Assembly (NCBI GenBank): GCA_014376885.1
Contig: JACMQR010000138.1
Span: 1 to 8,191 of the forward strand
Reading direction: 5' to 3'
From: Polaromonas sp.
GTDB lineage: Bacteria > Pseudomonadota > Gammaproteobacteria > Burkholderiales > Burkholderiaceae_C
DNA: 8,191 bases
Positions within the stretch are counted from its first letter, which is position 1. Each line of letters starts with the position of its first letter. The notes under the pieces are model-generated. The model saw only the letters and a program-made list of their open reading frames with translations. It was not told the origin of the DNA and ran no database searches. A program made the position numbers and the translations under genes. Shown in pieces: positions 1 to 5,766 of this stretch.

Positions 1-414
1 ATACTGCAGCGGCGTGACGCCGAACTGGGCGTCGAAAATTCGCCGCAGATGGCGGCTGCTCACGCCCAGCCGGCCAGCAACTCCTTCGACAGAGCAAGCC
101 GATGGTTCGTCCAGGAGCAACGCAGCCTGATGAGCCAGGATATAGGACGCGTCCTGAATGCACCAGGCCACCGAATGCGGTGCCAGTTCGGGGCGGCAGC
201 GCAGGCAGGGTCGAAAGCCGGCGTTTTCGGCTTGCGCCGCATGGCCGAAAAAGCGGCAGTTTTTGCGCAGCGGTGTCCGCACGCTGCACACCGGCCGGCA
301 ATACACGCCGGTCGACGTCACGCCGGTAAAAAAACGGCCGTCGAAACGAGCGTCTTTCGCCTGCAGCGCAAGAAAGCAGTCGTCGTCTGAAAGCAGGGCG
401 GTGGGCGTCGGCAT
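1..414 (-). CDS. alkA: Ada-type metal-binding/AraC HTH protein, probable DNA-3-methyladenine glycosylase II (3' truncated by window)
   Basis: Partial gene: 138 codons from an ATG at 414 down to the left edge, with no stop inside the window. Residues 23-75 form an Ada N-terminal zinc domain. It starts with the FDGRFF motif and continues through GVYCRPVC to FRPCLRCRPE, so the four zinc-binding cysteines are at 39, 43, 70 and 73 with the spacing of E. coli Ada. Residues about 85-138 begin an AraC-type helix-turn-helix (SVEGVAGRLGVSSRHLRRIF), cut off soon after FGVTPLQY. In this family the Ada-HTH module is followed either by the AlkA glycosylase domain or by the Ada methyltransferase domain. The linker style (RCRPELAP, then a QDASYILAHQAA helix) is what I associate with the AlkA fusion common in Burkholderiales, but the deciding domain lies outside the window. 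The expected role is sensing and excision of alkylated bases. No Shine-Dalgarno sequence precedes the ATG. The gene is divergent from manB. Confidence 0.85.
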   Translation of the reverse strand, partial: MPTPTALLSDDDCFLALQAKDARFDGRFFTGVTSTGVYCRPVCSVRTPLRKNCRFFGHAAQAENAGFRPCLRCRPELAPHSVAWCIQDASYILAHQAALLLDEPSACSVEGVAGRLGVSSRHLRRIFDAQFGVTPLQY

Positions 415-420
415 GCGGCA

Positions 421-426
421 ATGATA
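421..426 (-). promoter_or_regulatory. Possible -10 box (TATCAT) placed for a leaderless transcript of the Ada/AlkA gene
   Basis: Read on the minus strand, TATCAT (one mismatch from TATAAT) ends 6 bases before the ATG at 414. That would put the transcription start at about the A of the start codon. The absence of a Shine-Dalgarno sequence fits a leaderless message. There is no good -35 hexamer 16-18 bases upstream, so this is only a candidate. Confidence 0.25.
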
Positions 427-628
427 GACGCCGCCCACGCCTGGCGCTGGCCGTTTTCGGACGTGTCGGTGTTGTCCACATTGCGAGCAGAAAACGAACA
501 TGCGGTCTAAAAAAATTTAACCCGGCCCAGGCGCTGCTGTGAAACCCCGGCTTACGACTGCGCTTTTTCAAATTTCCGGTGTGGCATTTCCAGCTTTTTC
601 CGATGTGTCCTGGGTGTTACATGGGCTG

Positions 629-634
629 TATAAA
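629..634 (+). promoter_or_regulatory. Candidate -10 box for the manB-waaC-waaA operon
   Basis: TATAAA, followed by AT and preceded by TG, lies 71 bases before the manB start in the AT-rich gap. No recognisable TTGACA-like element sits 16-18 bases upstream, so the call rests on the -10 alone. It would give a leader of roughly 65 bases that includes the hairpin at 664-685. Confidence 0.3.
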
Positions 635-663
635 ATTCTCAGTCCCGAAGGTTTGTTTTCGCC

Positions 664-685
664 ATCTGGCGCTGCCGTGCCAGAT
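664..685 (+). repeat. Perfect 7-bp inverted repeat in the manB leader
   Basis: ATCTGGC (664-670) and GCCAGAT (679-685) are exact reverse complements around an 8-base spacer. The right arm ends 8 bases before the AGAAGG ribosome binding site, so in the mRNA it would form a hairpin just upstream of, but not covering, that site. The following sequence is AAATTTA, not a T-tract, so it is not a standard terminator. Confidence 0.6.
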
Positions 686-693
686 AAATTTAC

Positions 694-699
694 AGAAGG
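694..699 (+). promoter_or_regulatory. Ribosome binding site of manB
   Basis: AGAAGG lies 6 bases before the ATG at 706, a good spacing for translation start. It fixes the start of the phosphomannomutase reading frame. Confidence 0.75.
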
Positions 700-705
700 T
701 TCCCC

Positions 706-2088
706 ATGCAAGCAGCCGCGTCGATTTTCAAGGCCTATGACATCCGGGGCATCGTGCCCAGCACGGTGACTGAAATGGTGGCCGAGGGCATTGGCATGGC
801 GTTCGGCACGATTGCGCTGGCCCAGGGCGAAACCGCTGTGGCGGTCGGGCGCGATGGCCGGCTCAGCGGCCCGTCGCTCAGCGCGGCCCTGATGCGCGGC
901 CTGGTGGCGGTTGGCATCGAGGTGATCGACATTGGCATGGTGACCACGCCGATGCTGTACTTTGCCGCCAGCACACTGTGCAAAAGCGGCATCCAGGTCA
1001 CCGGCAGCCACAACCCCAAAGACTACAACGGCTTCAAGATGGTCATGGCCGGGCGGGCGATTTATGGCGACGACATCCAGGCCATCCGGGGAATGATGGA
1101 CAGCGACGCCTGGGTGCTCAAGCCGGGCGGCCTGGTGCGTCCGGCCGATGTCGCCATGGCCTACCAGGCGCGCATTGTCTCGGATATCAAGCTGGCCCGG
1201 CCGATGAAGATCGTCATTGATTGCGGCAATGGCATTGCCGGGGCCACTGCGCCCGCGATTTTCCGGGCCATCGGCTGCGAGGTGACCGAGTTGTTCAGCG
1301 AGGTCGATGGCAACTTCCCGAACCACCATCCGGACCCGAGCAAGCCCGAAAATCTGCAGGACCTGATCCGGGTGCTGCAGGCCGGCGATGCCGAACTCGG
1401 CCTGGCTTTCGACGGCGACGGCGACCGCCTGGGCATCGTCACCCGGGACGGCCAGAACATCTACCCGGACCGGCAAATGATGCTGTTTGCCCGGGATGTG
1501 CTGAGCCGCGTGCCGGGCGGCACCATCGTCTACGACGTGAAATGCTCGCAGCGCCTGGCACCCGACATTGAGGCCGCCGGCGGCGTGCCGCTGATGTTCA
1601 AGACCGGCCATTCGCTGATCAAGGCCAAGATGAAGGAGGTTGACTCGCCGCTGGGCGGCGAGATGAGCGGCCATATCTTTTTCAAGGAGCGCTGGTTCGG
1701 CTTTGACGATGGCACCTATGCCGGCTGCCGGCTGCTGGAAATCGTCAGCCGGGCTGCGGATGCGGGCGCGCTGCTGAGCAGCCTGCCGACCAGCTTCAGC
1801 ACGCCCGAGATCAATGTGCCCTGCGCCGAAGGCGAGCAGCACACGGCGGTGGTGGCGCTTATCAAGGCGGCGCATTTCCAGGCACCCGCCCAAATCTCGA
1901 CCATTGACGGCGTGCGCGTGGACTGGCCCGACGGTTTTGGCCTGATCCGCGCGTCCAACACCACGCCGGTGCTGGTGCTGCGCTTCGAGGGCCAGACCCA
2001 GGCGGCGCTGGACCGCATCCAGGCCGACATGCTGGTGCTGCTGCGCAGCGTCAAGCCCGATGCGGTGTTTGCAGCCGCCGCGCATTGA
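706..2088 (+). CDS. manB: Phosphomannomutase/phosphoglucomutase
   Basis: This cytoplasmic enzyme interconverts hexose 6- and 1-phosphates (mannose and/or glucose) through a phosphoserine intermediate, feeding nucleotide-sugar and LPS or exopolysaccharide synthesis. All four signature loops of the alpha-D-phosphohexomutase family are visible: the phosphoserine loop TGSHNPKDYNG with the catalytic Ser at 101; the Mg-binding DGDGDR loop at 236-241; the sugar-specificity loop GEMSGH at 318-323; and the phosphate-binding loop RASNTTP at 415-421. The length of 460 residues matches AlgC-type PMM/PGM. The N-terminus FKAYDIRG is also typical. The gene leads a block with waaC and waaA. The gap of 61 bases to waaC contains a strong hairpin. 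The dual-specificity name is assigned from family resemblance. The sequence alone does not separate mannose from glucose preference, so algC would be an equally fair symbol. Confidence 0.93.
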   Translation: MQAAASIFKAYDIRGIVPSTVTEMVAEGIGMAFGTIALAQGETAVAVGRDGRLSGPSLSAALMRGLVAVGIEVIDIGMVTTPMLYFAASTLCKSGIQVTGSHNPKDYNGFKMVMAGRAIYGDDIQAIRGMMDSDAWVLKPGGLVRPADVAMAYQARIVSDIKLARPMKIVIDCGNGIAGATAPAIFRAIGCEVTELFSEVDGNFPNHHPDPSKPENLQDLIRVLQAGDAELGLAFDGDGDRLGIVTRDGQNIYPDRQMMLFARDVLSRVPGGTIVYDVKCSQRLAPDIEAAGGVPLMFKTGHSLIKAKMKEVDSPLGGEMSGHIFFKERWFGFDDGTYAGCRLLEIVSRAADAGALLSSLPTSFSTPEINVPCAEGEQHTAVVALIKAAHFQAPAQISTIDGVRVDWPDGFGLIRASNTTPVLVLRFEGQTQAALDRIQADMLVLLRSVKPDAVFAAAAH

Positions 2089-2100
2089 TGGTGTCCGGTT

Positions 2101-2132
2101 TTGCTCCTTCCCCCAAAGGCGGGAAGGAGCAA
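2101..2132 (+). repeat. Perfect 12-bp stem-loop between manB and waaC
   Basis: TTGCTCCTTCCC (2101-2112) is the exact reverse complement of GGGAAGGAGCAA (2121-2132), with the 8-base loop CCAAAGGC. The right arm contains AAGGAG, the only Shine-Dalgarno-like string before the waaC start at 2150, so folding would hide it. It is followed by CAAGCC on the plus side and preceded by no A-run, so it lacks the U-tract of an intrinsic terminator in either direction. It may be a member of a REP-like palindrome family, an attenuating or mRNA-stabilising hairpin, or a translation switch. Confidence 0.8.
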
Positions 2133-2149
2133 CAAGCCAGCAAACCCGC

Positions 2150-3223
2150 GTGAAAATCCTCCTCGTAAAGCTGTCGTCATTAGGCGATGTGGTGCATGGC
2201 CTGCCGGTGGTGCAGGACATTCTTGCCGCCCTGCCAGGCGCGCAGATCGACTGGGTGGTCGAGGCCTCGTTTGCCCCGGTCCTGAGGCTGAGCGCCGGGC
2301 TGCACCGCGCCATCCCCTGCGAAATCCGGCGCTGGCGTAAGTCGCCCCTGGCGGCAGCAACGCGCCGGGAATGGCGAGCTTTTCGGGCGGCGCTGCAGCA
2401 AGATGCCTACGATGCGGTGATCGACCTGCAGGGCCTGACCAAGTCTGCCCTGGTGGCGCGGCTGGCGCGGCTGGCGCCCGGCGGCAAGCGCTATGCGCTG
2501 GCCAACCAGACCGATGGCTCGGGCTACGAGGCGCCCACCCGCTGGCTGGCCGATGTGGCGCTGCGCATCGCGCCGCATGTCCATGCGGTGCAGCGCTCGC
2601 GCGAACTGGCCGCCCGGGCGCTGGGCTACAGCGCGTCCGGGCGGCCGGATTTTGGCGTGCAGGGCGCTTGCCTGCCACCGGCGCCGGGGCTGGCGGCGGC
2701 GCGGGAAATCGCCAACCGGGTGGTTTTTGTGCATGGCACCTCCCGCGCCGACAAGGAGTGGCCGTTCAGCCACTGGAGCGCCCTGGGCCGGCGGCTCATT
2801 CATGCCGGATACCAGGTCGTACTGGCCCACGGCAGTGAAAAAGAGCTGGCCAAAAGCCAGGCTATTGCGCGGCTGCTCAACGAAGGCGCGCCGGGCAATG
2901 CGCTGGTCTGGCCGCTGCTGCCGCTCGATACGCTAACCCGCGAGATGGCCCGGTGCGCCGGCGTCATCGGCGTGGACAGCGGCGTCAGCCATATTGCCGT
3001 GGCGCTTGACATGCCGCATGTGCAGGTCTACAACTTTGACACTGCCTGGCGCACCGGCCCGGATGAAGCCAGCGGGCGCCAGGTCAGCGTGTTCGCCCGG
3101 CCCGCGCCGGGTGTGGACGAGGTCTGGCGGGCCTGGCTGGCCTGCCTGGATGCCGACAATGGCGTGCCCCTTGAGCCCCTTGGCGCGTTCGATCTGCTGG
3201 AGTCCGGGGCTGGTTCCGCATGA
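2150..3223 (+). CDS. waaC: Lipopolysaccharide heptosyltransferase I
   Basis: The product is a 357-residue GT9 (GT-B fold) glycosyltransferase that adds the first L-glycero-D-manno-heptose from ADP-heptose to Kdo-lipid A on the inner face of the cytoplasmic membrane. The GTG at 2150 is chosen because it gives the family N-terminus (M)KILLVKLSSLGDVVH, with the catalytic-base Asp at residue 13 exactly as in E. coli WaaC. An ATG at 2060 would add 30 unrelated residues encoded inside manB. Other visible motifs are FVHGTSRADKEWP, with the conserved Lys at 202, and the ADP-heptose-binding GVDSGVSHIAVAL, with Asp276 and His281. No well-spaced ribosome binding site is present: AAGGAG is about 20 bases upstream and lies inside a hairpin arm. 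The stop overlaps the waaA start (ATGA), indicating translational coupling. Confidence 0.93.
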   Translation: MKILLVKLSSLGDVVHGLPVVQDILAALPGAQIDWVVEASFAPVLRLSAGLHRAIPCEIRRWRKSPLAAATRREWRAFRAALQQDAYDAVIDLQGLTKSALVARLARLAPGGKRYALANQTDGSGYEAPTRWLADVALRIAPHVHAVQRSRELAARALGYSASGRPDFGVQGACLPPAPGLAAAREIANRVVFVHGTSRADKEWPFSHWSALGRRLIHAGYQVVLAHGSEKELAKSQAIARLLNEGAPGNALVWPLLPLDTLTREMARCAGVIGVDSGVSHIAVALDMPHVQVYNFDTAWRTGPDEASGRQVSVFARPAPGVDEVWRAWLACLDADNGVPLEPLGAFDLLESGAGSA

Positions 3224-4566
3224 GCGGCTGGGCGCTTGGGGTGTATTCGGCGCTCATGACGCTGGGCGCGCCCTTGCTGCGCCGCAAGCTGGCGCGCCGC
3301 GGCCGCCAGGAACCGGGCTACCTCGAAGCGGTCGACGAGCGCTTTGGCCACTACAGCCAGCCGCCCGAAGCGGCCTGTGAACTGGTCTGGGTGCATGCAG
3401 TGTCGCTGGGCGAAACCCGCACCGCCGCCCTGCTGCTCAAGGCGCTGCGCCTGCAGCATCCGGCGCTGCGCCTGCTGCTCACGCATGGCACCGCCACCGG
3501 CCGACAGGAGGGGCGGGCGCTGCTCCAGGCCATCGGCCGGCCTGGTGATGTGCAGGTCTGGCAGCCCTGGGACAGCCCGGCAGCGGTGCAGCGGTTTTTC
3601 CGCCATTTCAAGCCGCGCCTGGGCCTGCTGATGGAAACCGAGGTCTGGCCGAACCTGGTGGCCCAGGCGAAGGCGCGCGGCCTGCCGCTGGTGCTGGTCA
3701 ACGGCCGGCTGTCGGCCAAGTCGCTCAAGCAGGCGCAGAAGGTGGCGCCGTTGTCGCGGCCGGCTTATGGCGCGCTGTCGGCGGTGTATGCCCAGACGGC
3801 GCTGGATGCCGAGCGCTTTCGCGCTCTTGACGCGCCCGTGGCCGGCGTGTTCGGCAACCTGAAGTTCGATGCCGCGCCATGTGCCGCGCAACTGGCCACC
3901 GGCCGTTCCTGGCGCCGGGCGCTGGCCCGGCCTGTGCTGATGTTCGCCAGCTCCCGGGAGGGCGAGGAAAACGAGTTTTTCAGGCAAATAAAGGCGCTTG
4001 TGCAGTCTCGGCGGGTCTTTACAGCTATTGATTCAATAGCATCAGAGCCGGAAGGTGCTTTTGTCGCACTGGTGGTGCCGCGCCACCCGCAGCGCTTTGA
4101 CGAGGTGGCCGCGCTGGCGGCCCGCCAGGGGCTGGGCGTGTCGCGCCGCTCGCGCTGGACCGGCAGCCCGGCCGACAGCGCCGAAGCGGTCAACGCCGAT
4201 GTCTGGCTGGGCGACTCGCTGGGCGAGATGGCGCTGTACTACGCAGCCGCCGATGTGGCGCTGCTCGGCGGCAGCTTTGCGCCGCTGGGCGGGCAAAATC
4301 TGATCGAGGCCGCCGCCTGCGGCTGCCCGGTGGTGATGGGACCGCACACCTTCAACTTCACCGAGGCGGCGGCGCTGGCCCAGGCCGAGGGCGCTGCGCT
4401 GCGTGCAGCAGACCTGACGCAGGGCGTGCAGGCCGGGCTGGCGCTGCTGGGAGATTCGGCCGCTCGGGCGCAGGCGGTGGCGGCCGGACTGGCGTTCACG
4501 GCGCGCAACCGGGGGGCGACGGCGCGCACGGTGGCCGCGCTGCAGGCGTGTCTGCCGTCCGCCTGA
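3220..4566 (+). CDS. waaA: 3-deoxy-D-manno-octulosonic acid (Kdo) transferase
   Basis: The product is a 448-residue GT30 enzyme that transfers Kdo from CMP-Kdo to lipid IVA at the inner membrane. The N-terminus has the usual short hydrophobic anchor (residues about 4-20) followed by a basic stretch (RRKLARRGR). VWVHAVSLGETRTA carries the catalytic-base Glu at 65. LLMETEVWPNL (E139, E141), VPRHPQRFDEV (about 286-296) and the CMP-Kdo-binding GGSFAPLGGQNLIEA (350-364) are all diagnostic. The ATG overlaps the waaC stop by 4 bases, and no separate ribosome binding site is evident, so translation is probably coupled. Residues about 255-278 look like an insertion encoded by lower-GC sequence with codons such as ATA and TCA that are uncommon elsewhere in the gene. 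It falls in the linker between REGEE and VPRHP, which is 34 residues here against about 20 in the E. coli protein as I recall it. The gene is otherwise full length and likely functional. Confidence 0.95.
   Translation: MSGWALGVYSALMTLGAPLLRRKLARRGRQEPGYLEAVDERFGHYSQPPEAACELVWVHAVSLGETRTAALLLKALRLQHPALRLLLTHGTATGRQEGRALLQAIGRPGDVQVWQPWDSPAAVQRFFRHFKPRLGLLMETEVWPNLVAQAKARGLPLVLVNGRLSAKSLKQAQKVAPLSRPAYGALSAVYAQTALDAERFRALDAPVAGVFGNLKFDAAPCAAQLATGRSWRRALARPVLMFASSREGEENEFFRQIKALVQSRRVFTAIDSIASEPEGAFVALVVPRHPQRFDEVAALAARQGLGVSRRSRWTGSPADSAEAVNADVWLGDSLGEMALYYAAADVALLGGSFAPLGGQNLIEAAACGCPVVMGPHTFNFTEAAALAQAEGAALRAADLTQGVQAGLALLGDSAARAQAVAAGLAFTARNRGATARTVAALQACLPSA
3982..4050 (+). repeat. Low-GC, palindrome-bearing insert within waaA, possibly a dispersed-repeat remnant
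   Basis: This 69-base stretch is about half G+C inside a gene of roughly 70%. It ends in a perfect inverted repeat, GCTATTG-ATT-CAATAGC (4024-4040). It stays in frame and encodes about 23 residues (RQIKALVQSRRVF, then TAIDSIASEP) between two conserved WaaA blocks. The pattern of a GGCGCTTGTGCAG stretch followed by a GCTATT palindrome resembles short repeats I recall from Comamonadaceae genomes. That resemblance is from memory and the boundaries are approximate. Confidence 0.5.
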
Positions 4567-4598
4567 GCCGTTTCAGAGCCGTCAGAACAGGGCGGACG
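4556..4598. repeat. 8-bp inverted repeat enclosing both convergent stop codons
   Basis: CGTCCGCC (4556-4563) and GGCGGACG (4591-4598) are exact reverse complements. The 27-base spacer contains the waaA stop (4564-4566) and the stop of the convergent FMN dehydrogenase (4584-4582). Both transcripts could form it. It has no T-tract and a long loop, so a role as a bidirectional terminator is uncertain, but no other terminator-like structure is seen between the two operons. Confidence 0.4.
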
Positions 4599-5727
4599 CC
4601 TTCACATCCCGGGTCGAACGCACGCCGCACAGCTGCATCGTGCGCACCAGCTCGTCCTTCAAGATGGCCAGCGCGCGGCTGGCCCCAGGCTCGCCCGCGG
4701 CGGCTGCCCCGTAGAGCGTGGCGCGTCCCAGCATGACGCCCTGCGCGCCCAGGGCCAGGGCCTTGAAGATGTCGCTGCCGCGCCGCACGCCGCCGTCCAG
4801 CAGCACCGGAATCCGGCCATCGACAGCCTTGACAATGCCCGGCAGGGCATCAAAGGTGGCCACCGCGCCATCAAGCTGTCGGCCGCCATGGTTGGACACC
4901 ACCACCGCGTCGCCGCCCATGGCCGCCACGCGCACGGCGTCGTCGGGGCTGAGAATGCCTTTGACGATCAGCTTGCGGGGCCAGCGGTCGCGGATTTTCT
5001 GCAGATCTTCCCAGTCAAAGGACGGGTCGTAGTTGCGGCCCACCGACGAGGCAATCGCCGTGGCGCTGGTCGCCCGGGTTTCCAGGCCGATCAGGTTTTC
5101 CATCACTGGCATGCCAAAACGAATGATGTCCGACAGCCATCCGGGGTGCCGCGCGAAGTCCGCCAGGTTCCGGGGCGTGAAGCGAAACGGCACCGAGAAA
5201 TGGTTGCGAAAGTCCCGTTCCCGCTTGCCGCCCACCGGCAGGTCCACGGTGATCACCAGCGCCTCGTAATCCGCGGCCTGCGCCCGGTCGATCAGAGCCT
5301 GCAGAAACGGCTTGTTGCGCAGGATGTAGGCCTGAAACCAGAGCCGTCCCGGCGCGCCGTCGGCGATCTGCTCGATGGACGCGGTGGCCGTGCTCGACAG
5401 CGTGTAGGGAATGCCGGCGGCCGCTGCCGCCCGGGCAATCGCCAGGTCGCCGCCGCGCCAGCCAAAGCCGACGGCGCCGGTGGGCGCAATCGCCATCGGC
5501 AGCTGCGCCGGCTGGCCCAGCATGACCGTGCCGGTGTCGATGGCCGAGACATCGGTCAGCACCCGGGGCACCAGGCGAACGCGCTGGTAGGCCGCTGCGT
5601 TGTCGCGCAAGGTGGTTTCGTCTTCGGCTCCGCCGTCGAAAAAATCAAAAATGGCGCGGGGCAGCCGTCGCTGGGCGCCGAGCCGCAGGTCTTCGATGGA
5701 ATAGGCGGTGGCGACGTTCAAGGGCAC
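4582..5727 (-). CDS. FMN-dependent alpha-hydroxy-acid dehydrogenase/oxidase (mandelate dehydrogenase-like)
   Basis: The 381-residue product belongs to the FMN 2-hydroxy-acid oxidase family, which oxidises (S)-2-hydroxy acids to 2-oxo acids. Visible active-site residues, aligned from memory to spinach glycolate oxidase, are Tyr134 (WFQAY), Asp162 (TVD), Lys256 (LIVKG), and His280 and Arg283 in SNHGGRQLD. FMN-phosphate contacts lie in DGGVRRGSD (311-319) and GRATLYG (334-340). The RERDFRNHF segment and GRATLYG ending resemble (S)-mandelate dehydrogenase more than LldD. The long 181-235 loop is where family members differ, some using it for membrane binding. Unusually, the position of the substrate-carboxylate Tyr24 of glycolate oxidase is Phe29 here (IFDFFDGG). 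The start is GTG, supported by AGGA 7 bases upstream and the lack of an earlier in-frame start. It is the last gene of the minus-strand operon, 39 bases after the Bug gene. The substrate is unknown: lactate, glycolate, mandelate or another 2-hydroxy acid is possible. Confidence 0.92.
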   Translation of the reverse strand: MPLNVATAYSIEDLRLGAQRRLPRAIFDFFDGGAEDETTLRDNAAAYQRVRLVPRVLTDVSAIDTGTVMLGQPAQLPMAIAPTGAVGFGWRGGDLAIARAAAAAGIPYTLSSTATASIEQIADGAPGRLWFQAYILRNKPFLQALIDRAQAADYEALVITVDLPVGGKRERDFRNHFSVPFRFTPRNLADFARHPGWLSDIIRFGMPVMENLIGLETRATSATAIASSVGRNYDPSFDWEDLQKIRDRWPRKLIVKGILSPDDAVRVAAMGGDAVVVSNHGGRQLDGAVATFDALPGIVKAVDGRIPVLLDGGVRRGSDIFKALALGAQGVMLGRATLYGAAAAGEPGASRALAILKDELVRTMQLCGVRSTRDVKASALF

Positions 5728-5734
5728 GGGTCGG

Positions 5735-5738
5735 TCCT
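5735..5738 (-). promoter_or_regulatory. Ribosome binding site supporting the GTG start of the FMN dehydrogenase
   Basis: On the minus strand, AGGA lies 7 bases before the GTG at 5727. The only alternative would be an internal start, which would remove the N-terminal family segment. Confidence 0.55.
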
Positions 5739-5766
5739 GGTGGCAAGCGGGGAATGTGGGCGGGCT

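Larger units (their letters stand above)
415..705. other. Divergent intergenic region between the Ada/AlkA gene and manB
   Basis: This 291-base gap has no convincing ORF and is clearly more AT-rich than its flanks, with A/T runs near 508-520 and 564-575. It must hold the promoters for both divergent genes. The candidate signals are listed separately: a TATAAA box at 629, a leader hairpin at 664-685, the manB ribosome binding site, and a TATCAT box facing the leftward gene. I found no Ada-box-like operator that I could defend. Confidence 0.7.

Noticed and set aside
49..424. Plus-strand open frames across the left edge
   Set aside because: They are antisense to the Ada/HTH frame, whose zinc cysteines and helix-turn-helix are unmistakable.
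2101..2140. The manB-waaC stem-loop as an intrinsic terminator
   Set aside because: Neither side has a T-tract after the stem, and the genes on both sides look functionally linked. A repeat or mRNA-control role fits better.
2060..2149. Upstream ATG extending waaC by 30 residues
   Set aside because: The added residues are unlike the heptosyltransferase N-terminus and overlap the manB 3' end and the hairpin. The GTG at 2150 places the catalytic Asp at residue 13, as in E. coli WaaC.
568..2313. A 581-codon open frame on the minus strand
   Set aside because: It is antisense to manB and the start of waaC, is rich in His, Gln and Ala, and shows no domain. manB has all its catalytic motifs, so this frame is a shadow.
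3028..3987. A 319-codon open frame on the minus strand
   Set aside because: It is antisense to waaC and waaA, both of which carry complete diagnostic motifs, and its translation has only compositional bias.
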